Shown here piece by piece: positions 1 to 8,750 of a stretch of 64,000 bases of DNA. Made by a program: the position numbers and the translations under genes. Source of the stretch: Nocardioides sp. Soil805 (lineage in GTDB: Bacteria > Actinomycetota > Actinomycetes > Propionibacteriales > Nocardioidaceae); contig NZ_LMSU01000001.1 of assembly GCF_001429625.1 (NCBI RefSeq), forward strand, positions 439,498 to 503,497. Reading direction: 5' to 3'. The notes under the pieces were generated by a model. That model searched no databases. It saw only the letters and a list, made by a program, of their open reading frames with translations, and was not told the DNA's origin. How positions within the stretch are numbered: position 1 is the first letter of the stretch; the number at the start of each line of letters is the position of its first letter.

Positions 1-179
1 AAGCGCACCGGGTCCGGCTTGTCCACGGCCTCGCTGGCGCCGCCGTCACCCGGTGCGGCGTCCGGCTCCTGGCCGGAGCCCGCGTCGCAGGCCGCCAGCG
101 AGGTGCAGAGCAGCACGCCGGCCAGCGTCGCACCGAGACGACGTACCGAGGACGTGGTGGGTCGGAGCAGAGAGTGCAT
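1..179 (-). CDS. Lipoprotein, N-terminal part only (runs off the window edge)
   Basis: The first 59 or so residues of a secreted lipoprotein are visible; the rest lies outside the window. The N-terminus has arginines, a hydrophobic stretch and a clear lipobox (LAAC), followed by an acidic, Gly/Ala-rich linker, so the mature protein should be lipidated on the cysteine and held on the outer face of the membrane. The ATG at 179 was chosen because a GGGGGA ribosome-binding sequence precedes it; an in-frame ATG at 197 would add six residues. It follows ctaF on the same strand after about 95 bp. The catalytic or binding domain is not visible, so no function is assigned. Confidence 0.7.
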   Translation of the reverse strand, partial: MHSLLRPTTSSVRRLGATLAGVLLCTSLAACDAGSGQEPDAAPGDGGASEAVDKPDPVR

Positions 180-273
180 GCGTGGACGATCCCCCATGAG
201 TGACGCGGTGCCAGGTCACTGCAAGGGTAACCGCGACCCCGAAGGGCACAGAATCAACGCACCACCGACACGC

Positions 274-672
274 TCAGTGCGCGTGCTCTCCGCGGTAGTA
301 CTCGAAGATGAAGCCGCAGAGGGCGATCATGCCGATCGCGCCACCGATGATGAACAGCCACCACGCGCCCATCGCCACGGCGAAGACGCACACGCCGAGC
401 GTCGCGGCGCACCACAGCGGCCACCACGAGTAGGGCGGGAAGAAGCCCAGCTCGCCCGCGCCGTCGGCGATCTCGCCGTCCTTGCGGTCCTCGGGGCGGG
501 GGTCCATCTTCGACGCGTGGAACCCCAGGTAGAGCGAGATCATCAGCGTCAGCAGCGTGGTCATCGTCAGCGCGGACGTGCCCGTCCAGTCGCCGGCGAG
601 CAGCCAGTAGGCCGGCGTCACCAGCACCAGGAAGATGGTGGTGATGATGAAGATCCAGGACTCGGCCTTCAC
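274..672 (-). CDS. ctaF: Cytochrome c oxidase subunit IV, actinobacterial type
   Basis: 132 residues with four hydrophobic segments, an Asp/Glu-rich loop after the second one (about residues 57-75) and a [11 protein letters not shown] motif typical of the small actinobacterial subunit IV of the aa3 oxidase. It sits in the membrane and supports the subunit I core of the cytochrome bcc-aa3 branch. The GTG start at 672 overlaps the ctaD stop by four bases (GTGA), so it is translationally coupled as the last gene of a ctaC-ctaD-ctaF unit. Subunit III (ctaE) and the qcr genes are not in the window. Confidence 0.93.
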   Translation of the reverse strand: MKAESWIFIITTIFLVLVTPAYWLLAGDWTGTSALTMTTLLTLMISLYLGFHASKMDPRPEDRKDGEIADGAGELGFFPPYSWWPLWCAATLGVCVFAVAMGAWWLFIIGGAIGMIALCGFIFEYYRGEHAH

Positions 673-2435
673 CGGGCGTCTCCTTCGGTCGTGTCGTCGT
701 CGCTGACGCGCTCGCGCAGCATCTCCTCGCGACCGTGCACCTCGGGTGCGTCGGCCGGTCCCCCGTTGCGCTCGGCGTCGTTCTCGGCGAGCTCCAGCAT
801 CGCGATCTCCGGGTGGTGGAGGTCGAAGGCCGGCGACTCCGAGCGGATCCGCGGGAGGGTGTGGAAGTTGTGACGCGGGGGCGGGCTGCTGGTCGCCCAC
901 TCGAGCGAGCGGCCCCAGCCCCACGGGTCGTCGACGCCGACCATCGGGGACTTCGCCGACACGTAGACGTTGTAGAGGAACGGCAACGTCGAGGCGCCGA
1001 GCAGGAACGCACCGATGGTGGAGACCTGGTTGAGCGTGGTGAAGCCGTCCTCGGGCAGGTAGTCGGCGTAGCGACGGGGCATGCCCTCGACGCCGAGCCA
1101 GTGCTGGACGAGGAAGGTCGTGTGGAAGCCGACGAACAGCAGCCAGAAGTGGAGCTTGCCGAGGCGCTCGTCGAGCATCCGGCCGGTCATCTTGGGCCAC
1201 CAGAAGTAGAAGCCCGCGAACATCGCGAACACCACGGTGCCGAAGACGACGTAGTGGAAGTGCGCGACCACGAAGTAGGAGTCCGACACGTGGAAGTCGA
1301 GCGGCGGGCTGGCCAGGATGACACCGGTGAGGCCACCGAAGAGGAAGGTCGTGAGGAAGCCGATCGACCACAGCATCGGGGTGTCGAAGGACAGGGATCC
1401 CCCCCACATTGTCCCGATCCAGTTGAAGAACTTCACGCCGGTGGGCACCGCGATCAGGAACGTCATGCCGGAGAAGAACGGCAGGTCCACAGCGCCCGTG
1501 ACGAACATGTGGTGCGCCCAGACCGCGACCGAGAGGATCGCGATGCCGAGCGTGGCGCCGACGAGGCCGACGTACCCGAACAGGGGCTTGCGGCTGAAGA
1601 CCGGCAGGATCTCCGACACGATGCCGAAGAACGGCAGCGCGATGATGTAGACCTCCGGGTGCCCGAAGAACCAGAACAGGTGCTGCCACAGGATCGGGCC
1701 GCCGTGGGACGGGTCGAAGACGTGCGCCCCGAGAAGTCGGTCGGCCTCGAGGGACAGCAGCGCGCCGGCGAGGATCGGGAACGCGATCAGCACGAGCAGC
1801 GAGGTGATGAGGGCGTTCCAGACGAAGATCGGCATCCGGAACATCGTCATGCCGGGAGCGCGCATGCAGATGATCGTGGTGATGAAGTTGACCGCACCGA
1901 GGATGGTGCCGAGGCCGGCCATCCACAGACCCATGATCCACAGGTCACCGCCCACGCCCGGCGAGCGGACGCCGTCGGACAGCGGGGTGTAGGCGAACCA
2001 GCCGAAGCTCGCAGCGCCGGAGGGGGTCAGGAAGCCCGAGGCGGCGATGAGCCCGCCGAACAGGAACAGCCAGTAGCTGAACATGTTGAGCCGCGGGAAC
2101 GCCACGTCGGGGGCGCCGATCTGCAGCGGCATGATGACGTTGGCGAAGCCGAAGAACAGCGGCGTCGCGAACAGCAGCAGCATGATCGTGCCGTGCATGG
2201 TGAAGAGCTGGTTGTAGAGCTCGTCGTTGACGACCTGCTGGCCCGGGAACGCGAGCTCGGAGCGGATCAGCATGGCCATCAGGCCGCCGACCATGAACCA
2301 GGCGAACGACGTGATCAGGTACATCTTGCCGATCAGCTTGTGATCGGTCGTGGTCATGATCCGGACCAGCTGCTGGCCCAGGGTCTTGCTCGGGGCCGGG
2401 GTGGTGGCGGTGCCGGGGGTCGCGGTGGCGGTCAC
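669..2435 (-). CDS. ctaD: Cytochrome c oxidase subunit I
   Basis: 588 residues, normal length for the heme-copper oxidase core. It reduces O2 to water and pumps protons, using a low-spin heme, a high-spin heme and CuB. Visible landmarks: the heme-ligand region [25 protein letters not shown] with the CuB His and the cross-linked Tyr, the WAHHMF di-histidine CuB site, and VVAHFHYVV with the heme ligands. About twelve membrane segments. The GTG start at 2435 overlaps the ctaC stop (GTGA). A short N-terminal Thr/Ala/Pro tail precedes the conserved TTTDHK start. Genome context ctaC-ctaD-ctaF is standard for actinobacteria. Confidence 0.98.
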   Translation of the reverse strand: MTATATPGTATTPAPSKTLGQQLVRIMTTTDHKLIGKMYLITSFAWFMVGGLMAMLIRSELAFPGQQVVNDELYNQLFTMHGTIMLLLFATPLFFGFANVIMPLQIGAPDVAFPRLNMFSYWLFLFGGLIAASGFLTPSGAASFGWFAYTPLSDGVRSPGVGGDLWIMGLWMAGLGTILGAVNFITTIICMRAPGMTMFRMPIFVWNALITSLLVLIAFPILAGALLSLEADRLLGAHVFDPSHGGPILWQHLFWFFGHPEVYIIALPFFGIVSEILPVFSRKPLFGYVGLVGATLGIAILSVAVWAHHMFVTGAVDLPFFSGMTFLIAVPTGVKFFNWIGTMWGGSLSFDTPMLWSIGFLTTFLFGGLTGVILASPPLDFHVSDSYFVVAHFHYVVFGTVVFAMFAGFYFWWPKMTGRMLDERLGKLHFWLLFVGFHTTFLVQHWLGVEGMPRRYADYLPEDGFTTLNQVSTIGAFLLGASTLPFLYNVYVSAKSPMVGVDDPWGWGRSLEWATSSPPPRHNFHTLPRIRSESPAFDLHHPEIAMLELAENDAERNGGPADAPEVHGREEMLRERVSDDDTTEGDAR

Positions 2436-3313
2436 TCCTGGCTCCCTTCCTGGTCGTCGTCCTCGCCGAGACCGGCCTGCGTGGTCGCGTCGGCCCCACC
2501 GAGGAGGGGCTCGTCGGCGACGAAGCCCTGGTCGGCGAGGTCAGCGAGGTAGGTGTCGTAGTCAGCCTGGCTGACCACACGGACGTTGAAGAGCATCCGC
2601 GAGTGGTAGGTGCCGCAGAGCTCGTAGCACTTGCCGCGGTACTCGCCGATGACCGTGGGGGTGGCCTGGAACTTGTTGACCCGGCCCGGGATGACGTCCA
2701 TCTTCATGAGGAACGACGGCACGCCGAAGTCGTGGATGACGTCCGGGGACTGCAGGTTGAACTGCACGGTCTGGTCGACCGGCAGGACCAGCGTCGGGAT
2801 CTGCGTGGCGGTGCCGGAGGTGTACGGCGTCGTACCGCCCTCGCCCTGCTCGGTGTAGTTGAACGTCCACGACCACTGCTGGCCCACGACGTCCACGGTC
2901 ACGTCGGGCTGCGGGTCGAGCTCGACGAGGTCGTCCTGCACCTTGACGGTCCAGTAGAAGAAGACGATCACCATCATGATGGGGGCGATCGTGTAGAAGA
3001 TCTCGAGGGGCAGGTTGTAGCGCGTCTGCACCGGGATCTCGTCGTCGCTGCGCCGGCGGAAGCGGATCACGACCCAGGCGATGAGGCCCCAGACGATGAT
3101 GCCCGTCGCCATGGCGGCGACCCACGCCCACTTCCACAGGTCGAACGTCGCCGGACCCTGCTCGGTGATCGGCTCCGGCATCGCCAGACGCGCGATCTGG
3201 TCACTGTCGGCGGCATCGCACGCGCTCAGGAACAACAGCACGGCGGCCAGCGCCACACCAGTCGCGACCCGACGTACGGGCACGGCTGCACGCTTGGGGA
3301 GTTGCAGACCCAC
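2432..3313 (-). CDS. ctaC: Cytochrome c oxidase subunit II (lipoprotein)
   Basis: 293 residues. Receives electrons from cytochrome c through the binuclear CuA centre and passes them to subunit I. The N-terminus is a lipoprotein signal (LFLSAC), followed by two membrane helices (about residues 55-130) and the extracellular cupredoxin domain with the CuA motif [14 protein letters not shown] and an aromatic electron-entry segment (QQWSWTFNY). The GTG at 3313 was chosen because AGAGAGG lies seven bases upstream and because it puts the lipobox at the usual distance; the frame stays open further upstream without a convincing ribosome site. First gene of the cta operon, divergent from the cysteine desulfurase gene, so a bidirectional promoter region lies at 3314-3452. 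Confidence 0.96.
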   Translation of the reverse strand: MGLQLPKRAAVPVRRVATGVALAAVLLFLSACDAADSDQIARLAMPEPITEQGPATFDLWKWAWVAAMATGIIVWGLIAWVVIRFRRRSDDEIPVQTRYNLPLEIFYTIAPIMMVIVFFYWTVKVQDDLVELDPQPDVTVDVVGQQWSWTFNYTEQGEGGTTPYTSGTATQIPTLVLPVDQTVQFNLQSPDVIHDFGVPSFLMKMDVIPGRVNKFQATPTVIGEYRGKCYELCGTYHSRMLFNVRVVSQADYDTYLADLADQGFVADEPLLGGADATTQAGLGEDDDQEGSQE

Positions 3314-3452
3314 GAACGAGCCTCTCTTTCGGTCAGTCTCGACGGGAGGAACACTATCGCCAATATGGGTGGTGGCGAGGGGCGGGTGGGGTGTCGCGGC
3401 GCACACGAGCCGGCAGCGGCCCGGCCCGCCGCCCATGGTCTAGGTTCGACGA

Positions 3453-4607
3453 GTGAGCAATGCGTCCGGCGCCGGTCCCGCGGACGTCGGGGGCGGGCGC
3501 CCGGTCGACCTGGACGCCGCCTCCTCGACACCGCTCCACCCGGCCGCCCGCGAGGTGCTCGTCGCCGCGCTCGAGCGGGGGTACGCCGACCCCCGCCGGC
3601 TGCACCGGCACGCGCGCGACGCCCGCCTCCTGCTCGACAACGCGCGCGAGGCGACGGCCGACGCCCTGGGCGTCCGCCCCGACGAGGTGAGCTTCACCAG
3701 CAGCGGCACCGACGCCGTGCACCGGGGGCTGCTCGGCCTCGTGCGCGGCTCCCGGCGCGGTGACGTCGTCGTCCACCCCGCGGTCGAGCACTCGGCGGTC
3801 CTGCACGCGGTCCGGTGGGGCGCGCGGGGTGTCCCGGTCGGCTGCGACGAGACCGGCCGCGTGCACCTCGGCGACCTCGCGCGGGAGGCGACCGCCCCCG
3901 AGGTGGGGGTCGTGGCGGTGCAGACCGCCAACCACGAGGTCGGCACGCTCCAGGGCGTGGGCGCCCTCGAGCTGCCCGACGACGTCCCGCTCTTCACCGA
4001 CGCCTGCGCCTCGATGGGACGGCTCCCCCTGCCCGACGGGTGGGCGGCGGCCGCCGGCTCGGCGCACAAGTGGGGCGGGCCCGCCGGCGTCGGCGTGCTC
4101 CTGGTCCGCAAGGGCGCCCGCTGGCGCAACCCCTTCCCCGGCGACGACCGCGTCGACGAGCGCTCCTCGGGCTTCGAGAACGTCCCGGCCGCCCTGGCCG
4201 CGGCGGCCGCCCTCCAGGCGGTGGTGGCCGAGCGTGACGAGGTCAACGCCAGCCACCACCGGCTCATCGACGTCGTACGCCGCCGGGTCGCGGCCGAGGT
4301 CCCCGACGTGCAGGTCGTGGGCGACCCCGATGCGCGACTCCCCCACCTGGTAACCTTCTCCTGCCTGTACGTCGACGGCGAGGCGCTGGTCCTCGAGCTC
4401 GACCGCCGCGGCTTCGGCATCGCCAGCGGCTCGGCCTGCACGTCGTCCACCCTGGCGCCGAGCCACGTGCTGGAGGCCATGGGCGTGCTGACCCACGGCA
4501 ACGTCCGGCTCTCGCTGCAGCGCGACGCCACCCGCGCCCAGGTGGACGCCTTCTGCGACGTCCTGCCGGAGGTCGTCCGCGAGATCCGCGCGCGGGTGGG
4601 CCTGTGA
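3453..4607 (+). CDS. Cysteine desulfurase family aminotransferase (class V, PLP-dependent)
   Basis: 384 residues of the NifS/IscS fold. These enzymes remove sulfur from L-cysteine as an enzyme-bound persulfide. Landmarks: an N-terminal LDAASSTPLHP (counterpart of LDNAATTPVDP), HEVGT around residue 161, the PLP lysine K206 in GSAHKWGGP, and the persulfide cysteine C329 in ASGSACTSS. The substrate-loop Cys and Arg-rich C-terminus are present, so it looks catalytically intact. A GTG start is used. Its stop overlaps the next gene, a TusA-like sulfur carrier, which implies a sulfur-relay pair. No IscU scaffold gene is next to it. The acceptor pathway (tRNA thiolation, cofactor sulfuration, Fe-S assembly) cannot be told from sequence. 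Confidence 0.9.
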   Translation: MSNASGAGPADVGGGRPVDLDAASSTPLHPAAREVLVAALERGYADPRRLHRHARDARLLLDNAREATADALGVRPDEVSFTSSGTDAVHRGLLGLVRGSRRGDVVVHPAVEHSAVLHAVRWGARGVPVGCDETGRVHLGDLAREATAPEVGVVAVQTANHEVGTLQGVGALELPDDVPLFTDACASMGRLPLPDGWAAAAGSAHKWGGPAGVGVLLVRKGARWRNPFPGDDRVDERSSGFENVPAALAAAAALQAVVAERDEVNASHHRLIDVVRRRVAAEVPDVQVVGDPDARLPHLVTFSCLYVDGEALVLELDRRGFGIASGSACTSSTLAPSHVLEAMGVLTHGNVRLSLQRDATRAQVDAFCDVLPEVVREIRARVGL

Positions 4608-4840
4608 CCGCGCCGGACCTCGAGCTCGACTGCCGCGACCTGCGCTGCCCGATGCCGGTGATCGAGCTGGCCCGCCACCTCGGCGACGTCGAGCCGGGGC
4701 GGGTGGTCGCCGTCGTGGCCTACGACCCCGCCGCGCGCGTCGACGTGCCGGCGTGGTGCCGGATGCGCGGGCAGGAGTACGTCGGCGAGGACCTGGCCGA
4801 CGACGGGGCGCCGCGCTACCTGGTCAGGCGCAGCGCCTGA
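4604..4840 (+). CDS. TusA/SirA-family sulfur carrier protein
   Basis: 78 residues, the usual size of a TusA-family protein. It carries the family motif DLRCPMPVIEL with the persulfide-accepting cysteine at about residue 15. TusA proteins take sulfur from a cysteine desulfurase and pass it on, classically to tRNA 2-thiouridine formation but also to molybdenum-cofactor biosynthesis. The GTG start overlaps the desulfurase stop by four bases, so the two are made together. The GTG and the CPMP motif are 14 codons apart, as expected. The specific acceptor in this organism is unknown. Confidence 0.88.
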   Translation: MTAPDLELDCRDLRCPMPVIELARHLGDVEPGRVVAVVAYDPAARVDVPAWCRMRGQEYVGEDLADDGAPRYLVRRSA

Positions 4841-4929
4841 CGGGTCTCGGCACGCGGGTCGCGCCTTCGTCCCTCAGGCGCGCCGCTCGCTCGACCACCA
4901 TCGACGAGTCCGCTGGCGCGTCCTCGTCA
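4841..4929. repeat. Intergenic hairpin repeat, copy 1
   Basis: About 90 bp that closely resembles 6293-6384: both run from CGGGT(C/T)TCG through a CACCATCGA block to GAGTCCGCTGGCGCG and end on the stop codon of a minus-strand gene. The middle forms a stem CGCGCCT / AGGCGCG around a nine-base loop; the partner copy has CGCGACT / AGTCGCG, so the stem is kept by paired changes. It begins one base after the TusA-like stop and ends in the stop codon of the PfkB kinase gene, between two converging genes. Confidence 0.8.
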
Positions 4930-5913
4930 GGGGTGCAGGGTGCGCAGGTGCGGCTCGACCTCGGCGACAGCGGACGCGCCGTACGCCGCCTCGAGACGTC
5001 GCAGGAAGGCCGCGCGCGAGAGCGTGTACTCCTGGGTGCCGACCTGCTCGACGACGTAGACGGCCAGCAGGCAGCCGAGCTGGGCGGCGCGCTCGAGGTC
5101 GAGTCCCCAGCCCAGGGCGGCGAGGAAGCCGGCCCGGAAGGCGTCGCCGACGCCGGTGGGCTCGACCTTGCGGATCTCGGGCACCGCCGGGACGGTCACC
5201 GACTCCTCGCCCTTGCGGTCGATGCGCACGCCCTCGGCACCCAGCGTCACGACCCACGTGCCGACGCGCTCGAGGACCTCCTCGGCCGACCAGCCGGTCT
5301 TCTGGACGATGAGGCTGGCCTCGTACTCGTTGGAGAAGAGGATCTCGGCGCCGTCGATGAGCGGCCGGATGAGGTCCCCGTCGCCGAAGGCGAGCTGCTG
5401 GGACGGGTCGGCGACGAAGGGGTAGCCGCGCTGGCGGCACTCGTCGGTGTGGCGCAGCATGCCCTGCGGGTCGTCGGGGCCGATGAGGACGTAGTCGGGG
5501 GCGCCGACCCGGTCGACGATCGGCTTCAGCTCGATCTCGCGTGCCTCGCTCATCGCGCCGGCGTAGAACGAGGCGATCTGCGCGTGCGCGGAGTCGGTGG
5601 TGCAGACGAACCGGGCGGTGTGGCGCGTCTGCGACGTGTGGACCGCGGTGCAGTCGACGTTGTGGCGCTCGAGCCAGGAGCGGTACTCAGCGAAGTCCTC
5701 GCCGACGGCCCCCACCAGCACCGGGCGCAGGCCCAGGTTGCCGAGGCCGAAGGAGATGTTGGCGGCGCACCCGCCGCGGCGCACCTCGAGCTCCTCGACC
5801 AGGAAGGACACCGAGAGCTTGTCGAGCTGGTCGACGACCAGGCTGTCGGAGAACCTGCCCGGGAAGGACATCAGATGGTCGGTCGCGATGGATCCGGCAA
5901 TCAGCAGAGGCAC
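4927..5913 (-). CDS. PfkB-family carbohydrate/nucleoside kinase (adenosine-kinase-like, CbhK type)
   Basis: 328 residues of the ribokinase/PfkB fold. Motifs: N-terminal GSIATDHLMSFPG, the substrate-site RRGGCAANISFGLGNLG, and near the C-terminus the ATP/anion-hole signature PTGVGDAFRAGFLAALG with the catalytic Asp. It resembles the mycobacterial kinase encoded near ctaC and reported as an adenosine kinase, and the gene neighbourhood (cytochrome oxidase, HesB protein, glycerate kinase) matches, which favours orthology. Substrate (adenosine versus a sugar) cannot be settled by eye. ATG start at 5913. Transcribed toward the converging TusA-like gene. Confidence 0.88.
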   Translation of the reverse strand: MPLLIAGSIATDHLMSFPGRFSDSLVVDQLDKLSVSFLVEELEVRRGGCAANISFGLGNLGLRPVLVGAVGEDFAEYRSWLERHNVDCTAVHTSQTRHTARFVCTTDSAHAQIASFYAGAMSEAREIELKPIVDRVGAPDYVLIGPDDPQGMLRHTDECRQRGYPFVADPSQQLAFGDGDLIRPLIDGAEILFSNEYEASLIVQKTGWSAEEVLERVGTWVVTLGAEGVRIDRKGEESVTVPAVPEIRKVEPTGVGDAFRAGFLAALGWGLDLERAAQLGCLLAVYVVEQVGTQEYTLSRAAFLRRLEAAYGASAVAEVEPHLRTLHP

Positions 5914-5975
5914 GCGCGAACACTACCCCTGAGTACTGCTGGGGATACCTCACGGTAGCCACTAGCGTCGGCGCC

Positions 5976-6212
5976 ATGACCCCTCCCGACGGCGCCGCCC
6001 GCCTCACCCACGCCCCGCTCGCGAGCACCAGCGAGATGGCCGACGACTGCCGCGCGACGACCCGCAACCTGCGCCTCGAGCGCGCGGCGCGCGCCGCCGT
6101 CTCCGCGGCCCCGAGCCTGCGCTACGAGGACTACCCGCGCGAGGTCGCCAAGCGCGACATCCGGGTCAGCGAGGCGGCCGCGCGGCTGGCCGAGGCGCTC
6201 TACGGCAAGTAG
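5976..6212 (+). CDS. Small hypothetical protein, 78 aa
   Basis: A 78-residue, Arg/Ala-rich, soluble protein with no motif I recognise. The C-terminal half (YEDYPREVAKRDIRVSEAAARLAEALYGK region) looks helical. It has its own ATG, lies alone between the divergent kinase gene and a strong terminator 20 bp after its stop, and shows the same codon bias as its neighbours (G/C at third positions). No good ribosome-binding site is visible. Those features favour a real gene, but an opposite-strand frame also spans the region, so confidence is moderate. Confidence 0.55.
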   Translation: MTPPDGAARLTHAPLASTSEMADDCRATTRNLRLERAARAAVSAAPSLRYEDYPREVAKRDIRVSEAAARLAEALYGK

Positions 6213-6232
6213 CCCCGCGCACGCATCCACGA

Positions 6233-6265
6233 CGAAGGGCCCCCGCCGATGGCGGGGGCCCTTCG
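6233..6265 (+). terminator. Strong hairpin terminator
   Basis: A perfect 15-bp inverted repeat (CGAAGGGCCCCCGCC, three-base loop GAT, exact complement). No U-tract follows, which is usual for actinobacterial terminators. It lies 20 bp after the small ORF stop and downstream of the minus-strand erpA gene, so it may act in both directions. Its outer stem CGAAGGGCC is shared with the terminator at 54552-54587. Confidence 0.85.
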
Positions 6266-6292
6266 CGTGGTTCAGGTGGTTCTTCGTCTCAC

Positions 6293-6384
6293 CGGGTTTC
6301 GACACGCTCCGTCGCGACTTCGTTCCTCAGTCGCGGTCGCTGCTCAACCACCATCGATCGAGTCCGCTGGCGCGGCCTCGATCA
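6293..6384. repeat. Intergenic hairpin repeat, copy 2
   Basis: Partner of the repeat at 4841-4929. Same order of blocks, same position abutting a minus-strand stop codon (here erpA) and the same hairpin with a different but still complementary stem (CGCGACT / AGTCGCG, nine-base loop). It lies between the terminator at 6233-6265 and erpA. Similar elements containing GGTTGAG...GTGTCGAAACC are, from memory, common between genes in Nocardioides-like genomes. Confidence 0.8.
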
Positions 6385-6744
6385 GTGGAACGAGTCGCCG
6401 CAGGCGCAGGAGCCGGTGGCGTTGGGGTTGTCGATCGTGAACCCCTGCTTCTCGATGCTGTCCACGAAGTCGATCATCGCGCCGTTGAGGTAGGGGACGC
6501 TCATCCGGTCCACGACCACGGTCACGCCGTCGAAGTCGGTGGTCACGTCGCCGTCGAGGGTGCGCTCGTCGAAGAAGAGCTGGTAGCGCAGGCCCGAGCA
6601 GCCGCCGGGCTGGACGGAGATGCGCAGGGCGAGGTCCTCGCGGCCCTCCTGCTCGAGGAGGCTCTTGACCTTCGAGGCGGCGACGTCGCTCAGGTTGATC
6701 TGGTCGGTGCGGCGGTCAGTGGCGGTCTCGACCTGCTCGGTCAT
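6382..6744 (-). CDS. erpA: Iron-sulfur cluster insertion protein, HesB/ErpA family
   Basis: 120 residues of the A-type Fe-S carrier family. The three ligating cysteines are visible: one in QPGGCSGLRYQLFFDE and two in the C-terminal GSCACGDSFH. It receives Fe-S clusters from a scaffold and delivers them to apo-enzymes. The conserved fold spans about residue 15 to the end, and the N-terminal dozen residues are variable. ATG start with GAGGAG upstream. In mycobacteria the equivalent gene also sits near the PfkB kinase and glycerate kinase, so this is conserved synteny. Several Fe-S enzymes lie in this window (Mo hydroxylase small subunit, NadA, GlcF, PaaE), but a link to them is only possible, not shown. 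Confidence 0.92.
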   Translation of the reverse strand: MTEQVETATDRRTDQINLSDVAASKVKSLLEQEGREDLALRISVQPGGCSGLRYQLFFDERTLDGDVTTDFDGVTVVVDRMSVPYLNGAMIDFVDSIEKQGFTIDNPNATGSCACGDSFH

Positions 6745-6833
6745 GCGGTGCTCCTCAGAAGTCGAATGGTGCTCGTTACCTCACCAATGGTCGCACACCC
6801 CCGGATATTCCCTCGTTGCCCGGCTGCCACCGC

Positions 6834-8060
6834 TCAGGCGCCCGGCAGCACCACCACGAACACGGTCCACCCCGCCTCGACCTCCAGAGCGGCGGTGCCG
6901 CCGTGCCGCTCCGCCACGGACCGCACGAGCGCGAGGCCGAGGCCGGTGCTGGGCACCTCGCGGGACCGGGCCCCGTCCCCACGGAAGAAGCGGTCGAAGA
7001 CCCGGTCGCGCTGATCGGCGGGCACTCCCGGCCCGTCGTCGGCCACCGTGAGCCGTACGGTGCCGCCGTCGGTGTCCAGCGTCACGGTGACGCGCGTGGC
7101 GGCGTACCGGTCGGCATTGGCCAGCAGGTTGCGCACGAGCCGTCCGAGGTCGCCCGGCGAACCGGCCACCGGGGCCGCGCTGACCCCCGAGGTGTCGATG
7201 TCGACCCGGCCGCTGGCGCGGAGGCGACGCACCTCCTCGAGGACGACGTCGTCGAGGTCCACCAGCCGGTGGCGCGCGGGACCGTCGTCCTGCCGGGCCA
7301 GGAAGAGCAGGTCGCGCACCAGCTGCTCCATCCGCGTCCCGTCCGCGAGGAGCGCGCGGGCCGTGCGTGGCCAGTCGGTGGTCCCGGGGCGTGCCAGGGC
7401 GACCTCGAGCGAGGTGCGATACGCCGCCAACGGGCTCTGCAGCTCGTGGGCGGCGTCGGCCACGAACGCCCGCTGGCGACGGTGCGCCTCCTCCACCGGC
7501 CGCAGCACGCGGCCGATGAGCATCCACAACAGCGCGGTGGCGGCCACGAGCACCAGCGGTAGCCCCAGGGCCAGCGACGCGAGGAGGCTCATCACCGCCT
7601 CGCCGGTCGCCTCCGTGCTGTGGCCGACGTACACGACGGCCCCACCACCGGGGGCACGTGCCCTGACGGCCCAGACGCGGAAGTCCTCGGTCTCGTCGTC
7701 GTCGCGGACGTCCTGGAGGTCGTACTGCTCGGCATCGTCACCGTCGGGGACGCGGTCGGTGATCGGGCCCGAGTCGCCCAGGTTCGCCGACGCGGCCAGC
7801 ACCCGGCCGTCGGCGGCCACCACCTGGGCCACCGAGTCGTCACCCACCTCGGTGACCACCCGGGTGAGCGTGCCCGCCTCGACGGCGGCGGCCACGTCGA
7901 GGGCCCGGGTGCGGGAGAGGTCGTCGGCGGCGGCGTGGACCGAGTGCCGGAAGACCAGCACGATCAGCACCGAGGCCAGCACGAGGATCGTCGCCAGCAC
8001 CACGGCGGAGAGCGCCGTCAGGCGCCTCCGCGTCTGCTCGGTGTCCCGCTCAGCCGCCAT
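6834..8060 (-). CDS. Sensor histidine kinase of a two-component system
   Basis: 408 residues. Order: short cytoplasmic tail, membrane helix (about 15-37), extracellular sensor region of some 115 residues rich in Asp (DGDDAEQYDLQDVRDDDE), second membrane helix (about 158-183), then HisKA with the phosphorylated H205 in ADAAHELQSPL, and an HATPase domain with the N-box (NLLANADRY), DDGPGVP and STGLGLALV. The HAMP linker is very short or absent. ATG start at 8060, overlapping the response-regulator stop by 11 bp, so both come from one transcript. The acidic sensor loop could bind cations, but the signal is unknown. Confidence 0.92.
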   Translation of the reverse strand: MAAERDTEQTRRRLTALSAVVLATILVLASVLIVLVFRHSVHAAADDLSRTRALDVAAAVEAGTLTRVVTEVGDDSVAQVVAADGRVLAASANLGDSGPITDRVPDGDDAEQYDLQDVRDDDETEDFRVWAVRARAPGGGAVVYVGHSTEATGEAVMSLLASLALGLPLVLVAATALLWMLIGRVLRPVEEAHRRQRAFVADAAHELQSPLAAYRTSLEVALARPGTTDWPRTARALLADGTRMEQLVRDLLFLARQDDGPARHRLVDLDDVVLEEVRRLRASGRVDIDTSGVSAAPVAGSPGDLGRLVRNLLANADRYAATRVTVTLDTDGGTVRLTVADDGPGVPADQRDRVFDRFFRGDGARSREVPSTGLGLALVRSVAERHGGTAALEVEAGWTVFVVVLPGA

Positions 8061-8727
8061 GGGCGTCGAGCCGGTAGCCGGCCAGGCGCACGGTCTGCAA
8101 CGCGGCCCGGTCGAACGGGATGTCGATCCGTTGGCGCAGCTGGCGCACGTAGACCTCCACGATGTTGGGGTCACCCTCGAAGGCGAAGTCCCAGACGTGC
8201 TCGAGGATCTCGGCCTTGGGAAGCACCTCTCCCGGTCGGCGCATGAAGAGCTCGAGCAGGGAGAACTGCCGCGGCGTGAGCGGCACCTCGGTGGCGCCCC
8301 GCCACACCTGGTGGGCCGCCGGGTCGAGGCGCAGGTCCCCCACGACCAGCTCGGCGGGGCGCGCCACGCCGCCGCGACGCAGGAGGGCCCGCAGGCGCGC
8401 CACGAGGACCGGGTACGAGAAGGGCTTGCCCAGGAAGTCGTCGGCTCCCCCGTCGAGGGCTCGCGCCTCGTCCTCGGGGGCGTCCTTGGCCGTGAGCATC
8501 AGGATCGGGGTCCAGTTGCCCGCCTCGCGGAGGACGGCGCACAGCTCCAGCCCGCCCAGGCCCGGGAGCATCACGTCCAGGACCAGGGCGTCGTACGGGT
8601 TCTCGCCGGCGAGCCATCGGCCGTCCTCGCCCGTCAGGGCCACGTCCACGGCGAACCCCTCGCCCTCGAGACCCCGCTTGAGCGCGCGCGCGACCCGCTT
8701 GTCGTCCTCCACCACCAGGATGCGCAC
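8050..8727 (-). CDS. Response regulator, OmpR/PhoB family
   Basis: 225 residues: receiver domain with phosphoacceptor D51 (LVLDVMLPG), the acidic pair in VVEDD, the conserved Thr in MLTAKD and Lys101 (GKPFSY); then a winged-helix DNA-binding domain (about 127-222) with the LTPRQFSLLELFMRRPGEV pattern. It phospho-relays with the overlapping histidine kinase. The gene is divergent from a PepSY-domain protein, and the shared spacer has two inverted copies of an 11-bp-spaced CTGAA pair (8751-8799), the type of site this regulator family binds, so autoregulation and control of the PepSY gene are likely. Confidence 0.94.
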   Translation of the reverse strand: MRILVVEDDKRVARALKRGLEGEGFAVDVALTGEDGRWLAGENPYDALVLDVMLPGLGGLELCAVLREAGNWTPILMLTAKDAPEDEARALDGGADDFLGKPFSYPVLVARLRALLRRGGVARPAELVVGDLRLDPAAHQVWRGATEVPLTPRQFSLLELFMRRPGEVLPKAEILEHVWDFAFEGDPNIVEVYVRQLRQRIDIPFDRAALQTVRLAGYRLDAHGG

Positions 8728-8750
8728 GAGGACACCGTGGCACGTCGCGG

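Noticed and set aside
735..2552. Long open frame on the strand opposite ctaD and ctaC
   Set aside because: Antisense shadow of conserved genes in GC-rich DNA; its predicted protein is a Glu/Arg/Gly-rich string without any motif. Similar long antisense frames lie opposite hyuA/hyuB, the carbamate kinase genes, glcB and pnp.
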